Source of the DNA: Arthrobacter sp. ISL-28
GTDB taxonomy: Bacteria; Actinomycetota; Actinomycetes; Actinomycetales; Micrococcaceae
Direction: 5' to 3'
Length of the DNA stretch: 64,000 nt
Assembly: GCF_018613875.1 (NCBI RefSeq)
Contig: NZ_JAGGPJ010000003.1
Location: 62,001 to 126,000 of the forward strand
The position numbers were made by a program, and so were the translations under genes. This document shows, in pieces, positions 8,352 through 18,100 of the stretch. The notes beneath the pieces are model-generated. The model did no database searches. It had not been told where the DNA came from and saw only the letters and a program-made list of their open reading frames with translations. Each line of letters opens with the position of its first letter. The first letter of the stretch is position 1.

Positions 8352-9310
8352 GCGATCTCCATCAGGGGGTGTTTGGTGTTCCAGCCGGTCAGGTGGGCCA
8401 GCTCGGGTTCGCGGCGGGGGAGTGCGACGGCGATGCCCGCCGTGGCGACGTGTCCCGCGGTTCGGCTGATGTTGCGGCTGCGCAGCGCGCCGTGGTTCCT
8501 GACCTCCAGCGCCGGTAGGCCGCCGTCGAACGGTCCGAACTCCAGGGCCTGGACCGCGGCGGCGAAGTCGCGTCCCCGCTGGCCGGGCATCGGCCCGGAG
8601 GCCATCACGTGCGGCGGAAGGAGCTCCAGGTCGAGCAGCGCGGATTCGACCAGCTGGCGGTAGTGCCGGCGGAACAGCGTATGGGTGCCGAAGACCTCCA
8701 GCAGGAGCGGCTGCGTGCCGAGCCCGATCACCACGCCGCGCTGGCCCTCGAGTGGAGCCGGGGCGTCGTCGGCACTGAACCGTCGGTCCTCCCGTGGTTC
8801 GGCGGTGAGCCGGTCCAGGTGCTCCAGCAGGGAGCTGGTGGCCGACCGACCGCGGGCGGCGTCGAAACTGCTGACCCGGTTCCAGATGCGGCCTTGCCGG
8901 TCGGCTCCGCCCGGGTCCGCCGTACTGGTTGCGAGTTCGGCCCGGACGTTGAACGGGGCGCGGCGGGCCTGGCGGCGGTGGCTGTGGGTGCCTTCCCAGC
9001 GGCCGGCCTCCACGCAGTAGGTGTCGATGTCGCGGGTCTCGCCGGGGCCGAGGACGACGTCCCGGGCGCAGGTGCGGTGCTGCTGGCCGCCCTCGAGCAG
9101 CTCGCCTTCGAGCAGCAGGGCCGGGCGCGGGCCGTTGTTGGTGACCGTGAGCCGGGGAACCTGCGGGCCGCTGGCCAGTTCGGTGACGGCGACGTCGGCG
9201 TGGGTGCCGGTGCTGATGCCGAGCTCGCCGGCGCCCGCTGTCCACACGGGAAAGATGCTGAGCGGGCCGAGCGTGGTGCCCACCCCGACGTGCAGCTGTT
9301 GAACCTTCAT
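8348..9310 (-). CDS. ARPP-1 domain protein (ADP-ribosylglycohydrolase/phosphatase-associated)
   Basis: This 320-aa protein matches what I know of the ARPP-1 family, named for association with ADP-ribosylglycohydrolase and rhodanese/phosphatase genes. Recognisable segments are LLLEGELLEGGQQHRT, the Cys/Tyr-containing DTYCVEAGRW near 95-105, and an acidic middle region. The biochemical activity of the family is not established to my knowledge. The start ATG at 9308-9310 has GGAGG ideally placed upstream. The gene ends by overlapping the ARG-phosphatase start, so both are one operon. A perfect 20-bp palindrome lies 18 bp upstream of the start, within the shared promoter region with the divergent NrtR gene. 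Confidence 0.8.
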   Translation of the reverse strand: MKVQQLHVGVGTTLGPLSIFPVWTAGAGELGISTGTHADVAVTELASGPQVPRLTVTNNGPRPALLLEGELLEGGQQHRTCARDVVLGPGETRDIDTYCVEAGRWEGTHSHRRQARRAPFNVRAELATSTADPGGADRQGRIWNRVSSFDAARGRSATSSLLEHLDRLTAEPREDRRFSADDAPAPLEGQRGVVIGLGTQPLLLEVFGTHTLFRRHYRQLVESALLDLELLPPHVMASGPMPGQRGRDFAAAVQALEFGPFDGGLPALEVRNHGALRSRNISRTAGHVATAGIAVALPRREPELAHLTGWNTKHPLMEIA

Positions 9311-9327
9311 GATGACCTCCGGAATCT

Positions 9328-9347
9328 TTAGCTCAGATCTGAGCTAA
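9328..9347. promoter_or_regulatory. Operator box A, perfect 20-bp palindrome (probable NrtR site)
   Basis: TTAGCTCAGATCTGAGCTAA is its own reverse complement. It sits 18 bp upstream of the ARPP-1 start in the divergent interval with the NrtR-type gene. A related imperfect box lies 48 bp downstream. Assignment to NrtR rests on position and on the presence of two similar boxes. Confidence 0.75.
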
Positions 9348-9375
9348 TTAACTCCAGTATGCATGGCTTGAATCT

Positions 9376-9395
9376 TTAGCGCAATACTGAGATAA
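9376..9395. promoter_or_regulatory. Operator box B, imperfect palindrome (probable NrtR site)
   Basis: TTAGCGCAATACTGAGATAA matches box A at 15 of 20 positions and ends 8 bp before the GTG start of the NrtR-type gene. This placement suggests autorepression. Boxes A and B are 48 bp apart start to start, so one dimer could control each gene, or two dimers could bind together. Confidence 0.65.
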
Positions 9396-9403
9396 ATGAT
9401 CCA

Positions 9404-10081
9404 GTGAAGACTTCCAAAGATGCTCCGCGTGCTTCCCTGCTGGACTACCCGCGGCCGTCGGTGGCGGTGGACACCGCGGTCCTGACTGTCGCGGACGGCA
9501 GCCTTTGTGTTCTCCTGGTGCGGCGCGGCGAGGACCACCGGCACGGCAGGTGGGCGCTGCCAGGCAGCTTCCTGCGTGAGCGGGAGCGGCTGGCGGACGC
9601 TGTGCTGCGGTCCCTGCGGGAGAAGGCCGGGATCTCCGGGCGGGTGCCCCGGCAGCTGCACGTCTTCGACGACCCGGCCCGGGACGACCGGGGCTGGGTG
9701 CTGTCCGTGGCGCACGTGGATGTGGTGCCGCTGGCTGGTTTGGAGGGCGCATTGAAGTCCGACGGCGTTCGGCTGGCTTCCGTTGCTGAGGAACCGGAAG
9801 TGATCGCCGGGCTGCCGTACGGGCACGCGGAGATCGTGGCGAAGGCGGTGGAGTGGCTGCAGGCTGCTTACGTCGAGGCGCCGGACCCCGGGGCGCTGCT
9901 CGATGAGCCGTTCACGCTGAAGGAGCTGCGGGACCTGCATGAGGTGGTGGCTGGCACCTCACTGATGCGGGACACGTTCCGCCGGTTCATGGAACCGCAG
10001 CTGGCCGGAACCGGGCAGATGTCGGACGGGACGCGGGGGAGGCCGTCGCGGTTGTGGGTGCGGGCGGGCCGCGCAGAGTAA
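9404..10081 (+). CDS. nrtR: NrtR-type repressor (degenerate NUDIX domain plus winged helix)
   Basis: The protein is 225 aa. Residues about 18-150 form a NUDIX fold (VAVDTAVLTV, VLLVRRGEDHRHGRWALPGS). The NUDIX box is degraded: after GSFLRERERLADA the catalytic R-E-x2-E-E pattern reads RSLREKAGI, losing essential acidic residues. This is typical of NrtR regulators, which bind ADP-ribose rather than hydrolyse it. Residues about 165-225 are the winged-helix part (EPFTLKELRDLHEVV, then DTFRRFM, ending GRPSRLWVRAG). NrtR proteins repress NAD biosynthesis genes and release DNA on binding ADP-ribose; here the neighbours are ADP-ribose-processing genes. The GTG start lacks an obvious ribosome site, so the mRNA may be leaderless. 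Two palindromic boxes lie just upstream. Confidence 0.82.
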   Translation: MKTSKDAPRASLLDYPRPSVAVDTAVLTVADGSLCVLLVRRGEDHRHGRWALPGSFLRERERLADAVLRSLREKAGISGRVPRQLHVFDDPARDDRGWVLSVAHVDVVPLAGLEGALKSDGVRLASVAEEPEVIAGLPYGHAEIVAKAVEWLQAAYVEAPDPGALLDEPFTLKELRDLHEVVAGTSLMRDTFRRFMEPQLAGTGQMSDGTRGRPSRLWVRAGRAE

Positions 10082-10249
10082 GCTCTTGCGGCAGCCTTGT
10101 CATCAGTCGCCGAGGAGGCTCGGCGCCATGCTCGGACCTGGTGCCAGATCGGCCCTTCTCGGGATCCAACCGAGCCGTCCGCGAGATCAGTCTTTATGCA
10201 AGGAGTCGACCAGCTTCAACGCGTGTGCGATCGGATGGATGCGGATTAT

Positions 10250-11911
10250 TTAGTGGAGTCCCTTGCCGACGTCCGCGTCGGTGGGGGAGCCGGGCGAAAA
10301 CGTGACTCCCTGCGCGTGTGTCTTCGTGTTCGGAGTCGTGCCGTCCCAGCCAAGCTCCCGAAGCACCCGGTGGACGACTGGCGCGGCGCTGCTGGTGTTG
10401 CCTGTAGAAGAGACCCTGGCGACCTCAAGTAACGCATCTCTGAGCCTGGCCTCCTCGTCCGTGAGGCCCTCTCCATAGTGCGGGGCCAAGAGGAACGAGT
10501 GGCTGTCCGAAGCATGCGCAACGAGTGCGTCAAGGAAGATCTCGAGCCGCCTTGCTGCTGCAGCGATGCCGGATTCCGAAGGATCTGGATTCTTCATGTC
10601 AATCAGATTTAGGTGTTTTCCCCAGAGCTTCTCCTGCATCACGTCATTTTCCAGCATGAGCGCTGATCCAAATCGATTCCCTCCCTTCTTGGCTGGTAAT
10701 GCGCGGCGAACATCATGAACGATCTCGTGGAAGTGGTCGTCGGCGAGTCCGAAGCCCACGAAGAGTAAGTGATGAGTAATGAGATGAGCCTTCACCAAGG
10801 CCGAGAGTGCTTCCCGCGTGGCGCTGTAGCCGAGGTAGTCGTCCCTAGTGAGGACTATGGTCTCGGGCTTATCGACCGACCCATGGAGTTTCAGGAGCCA
10901 TTTCTGGCTTGCGGCCGTCCGATCGTCCGGCTGATCTCCGGGAATAACTGTACGAGGACTTCCTGCGTCCTCAGAAGCTGTCTCGAAGAGAGTGTCGTAA
11001 TTGAGGGTGATCGCCCCGTTGGATGGAAGACAGGCGAGAAGACTCGGAGCCAGGCCGTATTTCCTCACATCGACGGAGTCGGCCACAGCCTGGCCAAACC
11101 TGGCGTCGCTGTCAAGGGGAAATTTGTCAGAGAAGTACGATCGAAGGACGTCGGCCTGATCCAAATTGCTAAGTTTGGTGAGTGCAGCTTTTTCAGATGA
11201 TTCTAGACCCGCTGCACCGGCGAGACCCTGCAAAAGCTGGCTCCAATTTGGAGCCCCCGCGCTGACGCTGACGCCGGCGCCCATGAATGGAACTAATCTG
11301 CCGTCCCGTGCAACCTTAGCCAAATCTTTGGCCTGGGTCAGGAGGGATGGCGCAAGGGCCGACCACGCATCACTGCGTTCCCGTCGCTGCTGTTGCGCGA
11401 GAGCAAAGGCGGCAGCATCCTGAAAGACAAAGACGACGTCCACGCCAGCCTCGCCCGTGTGGCGGTAAGCCTCCTTGAGCAGCACCCGCAGAATCTCGCC
11501 TCGATAGATGTTTCCACCGCCTCGACCGGTACCAAAGAATGGCACTGCCAACACCGGGCGTACCGCGGATTCTGCGGTTGATTTACGACGCTCAGTGGTG
11601 GCAGCGGTCGCGACTTCGAGAAATGAACGGAAACGAGGCAGGAGCTGCTCTGCGTCGGTGACGCCCGACATCGGGACGGCTGTGAGGACGGGAATGGATG
11701 AATCGCGATTCCAGATATGAAGCGGAAATGCGAAAACCGATTCGTCTCTTATCGACTGAAGATTGTGGATTTCCAAGGCCTCCTCAAGCCAGGGCAACGC
11801 CTCTTTCCAGTGATCACCAGGCGAAGCGCGGCGGTCGACAGGCAGCAGCCAAGCATCGGACTTGAAGTTGAGCAAGTCGCCCATCGTGACAAAAACGTGG
11901 CCTTTAGTCAT
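10250..11911 (-). CDS. Macro-like plus SIR2 domain protein (probable defence NADase)
   Basis: The protein is 553 aa. Residues 1-165 resemble a macro domain: HVFVTMGDLLNFKSDAWLLP at the start and the glycine loop FFGTGRGGG near 125-133. Residues about 195-400 are a SIR2 domain with GAGVS at 211-215, LNYD at 303-306, KLHGS at 341-345 and GFGLADDHFHE at 387-397, a pattern of SIR2_2-type proteins that in phage defence degrade NAD+ rather than deacylate. The last 120 residues are unassigned. It reads away from the Druantia-like genes and lies next to the NrtR/ARG/ARPP-1 module, giving a cluster of NAD+- or ADP-ribose-related genes. No ThsB-like TIR gene is present, so it is not Thoeris. The role in defence is inferred from family and context. 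Confidence 0.8.
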   Translation of the reverse strand: MTKGHVFVTMGDLLNFKSDAWLLPVDRRASPGDHWKEALPWLEEALEIHNLQSIRDESVFAFPLHIWNRDSSIPVLTAVPMSGVTDAEQLLPRFRSFLEVATAATTERRKSTAESAVRPVLAVPFFGTGRGGGNIYRGEILRVLLKEAYRHTGEAGVDVVFVFQDAAAFALAQQQRRERSDAWSALAPSLLTQAKDLAKVARDGRLVPFMGAGVSVSAGAPNWSQLLQGLAGAAGLESSEKAALTKLSNLDQADVLRSYFSDKFPLDSDARFGQAVADSVDVRKYGLAPSLLACLPSNGAITLNYDTLFETASEDAGSPRTVIPGDQPDDRTAASQKWLLKLHGSVDKPETIVLTRDDYLGYSATREALSALVKAHLITHHLLFVGFGLADDHFHEIVHDVRRALPAKKGGNRFGSALMLENDVMQEKLWGKHLNLIDMKNPDPSESGIAAAARRLEIFLDALVAHASDSHSFLLAPHYGEGLTDEEARLRDALLEVARVSSTGNTSSAAPVVHRVLRELGWDGTTPNTKTHAQGVTFSPGSPTDADVGKGLH

Positions 11912-12098
11912 TGGGACGGTATATCAGCTGGATTCTGCGCTGGCAAAGCGCTTGGGAGCAGCTGAAAACTCCTATCGGTGGGGAGCAGGCAACGTCGGGT
12001 CTTTGTAATCGTCCATTCTGCGCGTCCAAACGATAACTGTCAGGGGTGCTAACTAACCTTGCGTAAAAGAGTTACTTTTGTAGGTGGGGGGCGAGGAA

Positions 12099-15000
12099 AT
12101 GGTTGAATTGGCGACAAATGACGTCGCAACGGTAGTTGGCTCTGATTACGAGGCCTGGAACACGGCTTTGGCTCACAGATTCTTCGGTGACGACAGGGCG
12201 GGGGAGCTCGTCTACTTGGACAAAGACGATGACGCCTTTGCCAAAGTTTGCGAGGACATCGGAGTGAACATCGATGATGCAGACGATTCGTTGGCGAATG
12301 CCGTCCGGTCGAGGCTTTGCTGGAAGGACTCAGGCCGGGCCGCGTTTGCTGAGTTCGACCGCATAACAACATTGTGGCTGTCCAGGAGGCGAAAGGCGCT
12401 GGCAAGTTCCATACAGGTCCCGCCACCGCCGCACATTGCGCTGTTGACGCTATTTTCATTGGCCGCAGAACGCATCGGTGGCGCCAACAGCGATACGGGG
12501 GCTGTCGAATCTGGATACTACTCAAACCTCGAGGGACTCTTGGCTGTACCTCGCGCCGAGTCGGGAAGGTTCCGGACGTCCTTCACGAAATCCAGTGAGG
12601 CTTACTGGGAATCTCTGAGCCTCTGGCTCGAAGACCAAGACGGTCACAGGGGTATGCCGAGCGCCTATGCGCTGATGCATCGATATGTTGGGCTGCCAAT
12701 TTCGCAAGCGTTGGTGCGCGCCCGCGAGCGCCGAAACTTGAAGAAAATGTTCGAGGAACAGGGCTTCGTCGCGGGTCAGACAGTCTCCCACACCGACATG
12801 TACGGCGCTATTGACGTTTGGATCAACTCGGCCCGGACATCGGCCAACAAAGCCCTTGTCAAGATGTGGGCTTCATCCGAGCTGAAGAGCCGCATCGTTG
12901 AAATTGCCCTTGCCGAATTCGCCACGTGGGAAGGTGCAGCGTCATCCGCAGAGGGGAAGGGGGGAACGGGGCCCGGACGTTGTCTTCTGACGCTCAGGGA
13001 CGGGCGTGTCATGCTTCGGTCTGAAATGAGATTTGGATTGATTCTCGCAGCTGCGTCGCCCGGCGAAACATGCCGCATCGGCGGGCTCCAGGACATGGCG
13101 AAGGAGTTCAGATTGGAGGCTCTAGGAGTCGGTTCGTCCGGATTTGATTTTCGTGCTGTCGGCATCGACGCAGGGTCCGCTATTGCTGGTGATCTACGGG
13201 TGGCCGTGGGCGCAGGGACCGAACGGCGTCGCTTTCCAAAAAATGTGGTCATCCTGACGCGTGACGCATTCTCCGCCGGCTATATCGAATCCGATCGCAT
13301 AAATGCGGCAGCACCGTCGCGCGTTTTGGTCAAAGATGAACCTCAACTCACGTCGGCGGTGGAGAAGATCCTAGCTGACGCTGCCCAGCCAGGATATTCA
13401 AGGATTCCTGGGGGGACGAGCGGTGTCCCCCAGGGCTGGGCCGTATATACGGATGTGGTCCTCTTACGCCCACCCGCGTCCGCGCTGGTGACAGCTACTG
13501 ATCTCTCAGCATTTCAGCCGCGGCTTTCGACGCAAATGACGATCACAGGCGGACTGAAGCTCCCGGGGCATATGCCTCGTTGGAGTTCCCTCAGCCCGAT
13601 CCAAGTCATGATCGCCTCAGAGACTGACGAACCCGTGGATCTGTTGTTGCTGACTCGAAATGCGGAGACACTCCAAGCTGAGGAGCATTTTGTACGCCGA
13701 CGGCTGACGGTTCCCGCAGTAGTCCGTCTGGATGACCTTCCACAAAATTGTACGGACTTTACTTTGTCCCTGCGGCGAGGAAAGACAACGCTCCAGAATT
13801 TGGCTGTGAAACTCAGGAGCTCAATGGAACCAGTCCCTGACCTCGCCTTGCGCTTCAGGTCGCTGTGTCACGATCTGGAGGACCCTCTTTGGCCGATGCA
13901 ATGTCTTCCCAGTGACGATGCAGCGGTCCCTGGTCTCGATGGTCTGGCCTTATCGGCACCACAGGTGCCACACTCCAATCGCAGCGTCGAGTCCCGCCCG
14001 AATTGGGCTGGCAGCGGCCAAATGCGTCCACGCGGTCAGCTGCTAGTCGTGGCGGGGCCTCCGGTGGACTCCTGCATTGTGACTGGACGCCATCGCTTCG
14101 AGTTTCCGACCTTTGACGGAAAGCGTCCGAAGTCGAGTTGGATGTACGGAGTCTGCACGCAATGCGGCATGAGTAAAAGACAACCTACCTGGGTACGGAA
14201 ATCCGCATCCTCCGGCGAAGTCACAGCCCGGCGCACAAGAAATGCGTTGCCTAAGCTTTCTCCTGTTGGCCCAAGTTGGAGCGCACTCATTGATGCACTC
14301 TTCTTCCTCGGTGCCGGATCCCGTCGCGAATTTTCCACTCTTGCGAGGCAACTCGAGGACAGCGCAATCTTTGAGAACCAGCTGCTTCGCGACTTGGAAT
14401 CGTTAGGCATTATCGAGCTAGAGCGGAACGCTGACCTTGAAGTCGTTCGCTGGGAGTCCGCAGCAACATGTTTCGGTCAATTAGCCGACGGATCCTGGAT
14501 GCTGACTGGGTACTGGGATAGGCAACTCAAAAGTGCAGTTCTCGAAGCGCTGGACGCGGCAGGTGCCACCATTTCAGTCAATGCGCCTGAACGCGAGTCA
14601 CTGCACGTGATCGCCGATATCCCAAACGACAAGATCGGCGCGATCGCAGAGGATTTTGGCGTCGACCTGGTCCCGGGTGCTTCCATCGCGCTCGCCAGCG
14701 CGTTGCCGCCTTTGTCCGCGGTGGGTGAAGGGCTGCATCGCTGCAGCATGCCCTTCACAGAGTCATACGAGTACTTCAACACGCAGTCCGCCTCTTGGGC
14801 CGCGATCGAGACCCCGCAACTGCCGGGACTTTACCGGGTGTCTCAGAGTTTCAGTTCGCGATACTACTTCCGCAGCGCCCAAGACGTCGCCGACGGGGTT
14901 GCGGCTTTGGTAACCGTGGAGCTGGGAAAGCACCTTGCCGCGCTGGAGGCAAATCGCCCGATCATTGCCTATAACCCGGCGGAAGCCACCTTGTGGGTGC

Positions 15001-15152
15001 CAGTCGGCGCCGAACTCCCAGGCATGTACGGACGGGCAGCAGTCATGGGTGGTGGCGGCCTGCCCGAAATTCAGCGTCTGACCCGCTCAACCACATACTT
15101 CAATGTTCCTCCCGCCGCTGCTGAAGCGATTATTGGAAAGCTCACGTCATGA
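12099..15152 (+). CDS. druH: Large DruH-like protein, first gene of a Druantia type III-like pair
   Basis: The protein is 1017 aa from the ATG at 12099, with AGGTGG about ten bases upstream; an in-frame GTG at 12084 is the alternative. I see no named domain. A Cys/His-containing patch near 675-700 (CIVTGRHRF and GVCTQCGMSK) could bind zinc. The call as DruH rests on size, gene order and coupling: its TGA overlaps the ATG of a 1782-aa helicase that fits DruE, and Druantia type III consists of exactly DruH plus DruE. The function of DruH in phage defence is not known in detail. An anti-phage role for this copy is inference. Confidence 0.62.
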   Translation: MVELATNDVATVVGSDYEAWNTALAHRFFGDDRAGELVYLDKDDDAFAKVCEDIGVNIDDADDSLANAVRSRLCWKDSGRAAFAEFDRITTLWLSRRRKALASSIQVPPPPHIALLTLFSLAAERIGGANSDTGAVESGYYSNLEGLLAVPRAESGRFRTSFTKSSEAYWESLSLWLEDQDGHRGMPSAYALMHRYVGLPISQALVRARERRNLKKMFEEQGFVAGQTVSHTDMYGAIDVWINSARTSANKALVKMWASSELKSRIVEIALAEFATWEGAASSAEGKGGTGPGRCLLTLRDGRVMLRSEMRFGLILAAASPGETCRIGGLQDMAKEFRLEALGVGSSGFDFRAVGIDAGSAIAGDLRVAVGAGTERRRFPKNVVILTRDAFSAGYIESDRINAAAPSRVLVKDEPQLTSAVEKILADAAQPGYSRIPGGTSGVPQGWAVYTDVVLLRPPASALVTATDLSAFQPRLSTQMTITGGLKLPGHMPRWSSLSPIQVMIASETDEPVDLLLLTRNAETLQAEEHFVRRRLTVPAVVRLDDLPQNCTDFTLSLRRGKTTLQNLAVKLRSSMEPVPDLALRFRSLCHDLEDPLWPMQCLPSDDAAVPGLDGLALSAPQVPHSNRSVESRPNWAGSGQMRPRGQLLVVAGPPVDSCIVTGRHRFEFPTFDGKRPKSSWMYGVCTQCGMSKRQPTWVRKSASSGEVTARRTRNALPKLSPVGPSWSALIDALFFLGAGSRREFSTLARQLEDSAIFENQLLRDLESLGIIELERNADLEVVRWESAATCFGQLADGSWMLTGYWDRQLKSAVLEALDAAGATISVNAPERESLHVIADIPNDKIGAIAEDFGVDLVPGASIALASALPPLSAVGEGLHRCSMPFTESYEYFNTQSASWAAIETPQLPGLYRVSQSFSSRYYFRSAQDVADGVAALVTVELGKHLAALEANRPIIAYNPAEATLWVPVGAELPGMYGRAAVMGGGGLPEIQRLTRSTTYFNVPPAAAEAIIGKLTS

Positions 15153-18100
15153 CCCAACACCCCAATCCGATCAGCGTCAGCAACGACTTGAAGGAGGCAT
15201 TTTCGCGGTACTTCTCGACAAACTATCGCCTGCGGTCCCATGGATTGGCCGCGGATAGGGATGACCTTCTCGGTGCGCCGGGACAGGTTTTCCAAGAGCC
15301 CTTGGTCGAACCCGTGGTTCCCTATCCGACAACAGACGATCTAATTGATGTAGCCGTTGCTGCCGGGTACTCGGAATCGGTTGGGCGTGTTGTTGGAGAC
15401 GCTTTTTTTCGGCAATTCGTGAAGCCAGGTGAGGCAATCGGGGTTCGACGGCATCAAGCCATGAGCATCCTGACGAATAGAGGTGCTGGTGAGGCCGGCA
15501 AGAGAAATGTCGTCCTGACCTCGGGCACTGGATCCGGCAAGACGGAGGCGATCCTGTTGCCTATCCTGCTCCGGCTGGTCGAGGAGTCTGAGGGATGGAG
15601 CACGCCGGGACCAGTCAACACGTGGTGGACTGGGGACGCATTCAGCCCGATGCGGAAGAACGAGAAGCGCAAGGCGGCAGTCCGAGCGATTATCTTGTAC
15701 CCCACGAACGCGCTAGTGGAAGACCAACTAACGCGTCTCCGCCTGGCCTTCCGGAGGATTTCCGAGACCCGTCCCGAGGCGCGGCTCTGGTTTGGCCGGT
15801 ACACGGGTGCTACGCCCGGAAACAACGTACTGCCGACACCGTCCGCAAAATCGGGGGCAGTGTCACGGGTAATTCAGGAACTTCGTGAGATGACAGCAGA
15901 GTACGAAAGCCTTGTGACTGCTGGGACGGTCGACGAGAGTGATTTATCGCTCTTTACCGACCCAAGGGTTCACGAAATGGTGACCCGTTGGGATATGGTT
16001 CAGGACCCTCCCGACGTCATGGTTTCTAACTTCGCGATGATCAACGCGATCCTAATGCGGGACTTCGAGGCGCCGCTGTTTCGGCAGTCACGGGAATGGC
16101 TTGCTCAGTCTCGGGACCATGTGTTCACGCTGGCGGTGGACGAACTCCACTCATACCGAGGTTCCGCAGGTAGCGAAGTTGCCCTGCTTCTGAGAAGGCT
16201 AATGAGTCGACTTGGCCTCGAGCCAGATAGCCCCCAGCTGCGCATTATCGCCGCCAGCGCATCACTAAGTCCGGACGAGCAGGGCTTGAACTTTTTGGAG
16301 GAGTTCTTCGGAGCGTCCAAAAGCAGCTTTGTCGTCACTGCCGGGCAGCCCCGTGCAATTGTGAGCCAGCTACCGATTAGTCGGGATCAGGTGCTGGCGG
16401 GACACGCGGCGGGCACGTTGGCGAGTCGATCTGCCGAACTCTCCGAAGCCATTGCGGCGGCTTGCTTCGAGGAGTCGGACGGCAGGTATCGGGCACAGTC
16501 CCTCCACACAGTTTCGCAGCGGTTGTTCGGCAGCAATGATCACGAACTGACTGCACTTGAAGCAGTCTTCCAAGCTGTCGCACTCGGCGGACAGGTTGGC
16601 ATCCCCCTCCGTGGCCATATCTTTGCCCGCGTATTGTCCGGATTGTGGGCCTGCAGCAGCGCTCTGTGTGCGGGGGTGTCGTCCGATCGACGAGACAAGC
16701 ACCGAAACGTTGGCAAGCTCTTCGGACAACCCGTGTCAGTTTGCGACGCCTGCGGCAGCCGAGTCCTGGAACTCATCCTCTGCGGCGAGTGCGGCGACAC
16801 CAGCCTGGGCGGCTACGTCTTGCCATTCAGCGACGGAACGGAGAGCCTGAGTGCCACGCCGGCCGGCATCTTGTCGGACGCACCCGGATTGGTTACCCGG
16901 CGCAGCCGGGGAATTTATCGTTGGTTTTGGCCAACGGTCGGCGACCAGGCACCGGTGGGTGCCGGCAGCAAATGGTCAAATCAGACATTCGATGTTGCAT
17001 GGATCCGGGCACGGTTGGACACCAGCGGCCGCGTCGAAGTAGGTGCTCCGGAGGGAGCAAATGGCTGGGTGCTTCAAATCAGCGGCAAGGGCGACGCAAG
17101 TGCCACCCCCGCCATCCCTGGCAAATGTCCACAATGCGGACAACAAGGGCGCCAGACGGCTGAATTTGTGCAGGGCCAAGTTGCCTCTCCCCTGCAAGGT
17201 CACGCGACGTCGCCGGCTCAGACGACTTCTGTGTACCTCCGTCAGCTCCCCCGCACACTCGGTGAGCGGCCGGAGGATTACCGAACCATAGTGTTCACGG
17301 ACAATCGAGATTCCGCGGCGAGGACGGCCGCTTCGTTGGCCACCCGTCAGTACAGCGACATCCTGGTTCAAATGCTCCGGAAGGGCCTCTCTGACGCAGC
17401 GGACACTGACATTGCGGACATCCTTCGACGGTTCACCTCAGACCCATCAGGTCTGAAGCCTGCTGAACTCGCTCAGGCACAACACATATTGCAGACCAAC
17501 CCCGGGGCGCTCATGGCCATCATGCGTGAAACGGCCGGCGTCGCCACCCCTGCTGACCATGAGGTGTTGTCAGAGTTGGGCTCAGCAGGATCCGAGTCCA
17601 TCGCATGGACCGACCTCCGAGTTCGGATCGAAACGCAGATGGTCGACTTGGGGATAAGCCCGGGTGGCCCGTCTCCCTTTGCGCAAAAATTCAACAAGGA
17701 GCCTTGGTACTCCTTCTACGCGCCGCCGGAACAGGGACTCTGGATAAAGGCGGATGCCGCCTCCTCAGCTGTCGCGCAGGAGAAGCTCGGCAACATGCTG
17801 GATATGGAGTTGGCTCGACAAGTGTTCGACTCCGGCCGGCGCGACGTTGAATCGACGGGGCTGGCCTGGATTCGAGCGGACGTTTCAGGGTCCGGAAGCG
17901 GTCTCGGCGACGATCTTGCCAGCGAGGTCGTCGCAAGCTGCGTGCGCCTGCTGGGCCTAGACCTCAACTACGAAGGCTCCTTTGCTGCCCGGTCGGACGG
18001 GATCAAGACCCCGACCGCGGTGAAAGACTACCTCAAGCGTGTTTCGGTCCTGCACGGTGTCGACGCCGCAACGCTCGAGGCGTGGGCATACGGCGTTCTC

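Noticed and set aside
6840..9245. 801-codon open frame as one giant protein
   Set aside because: Codons before 8351 are antisense-free but overlap the ARPP-1 gene in another frame and are Arg/Pro-rich without homology. The conserved domain begins at the ATG 8349-8351.
10250..11911. Thoeris system
   Set aside because: The SIR2 protein has a macro-like N-terminus, but no TIR-domain ThsB gene is adjacent.
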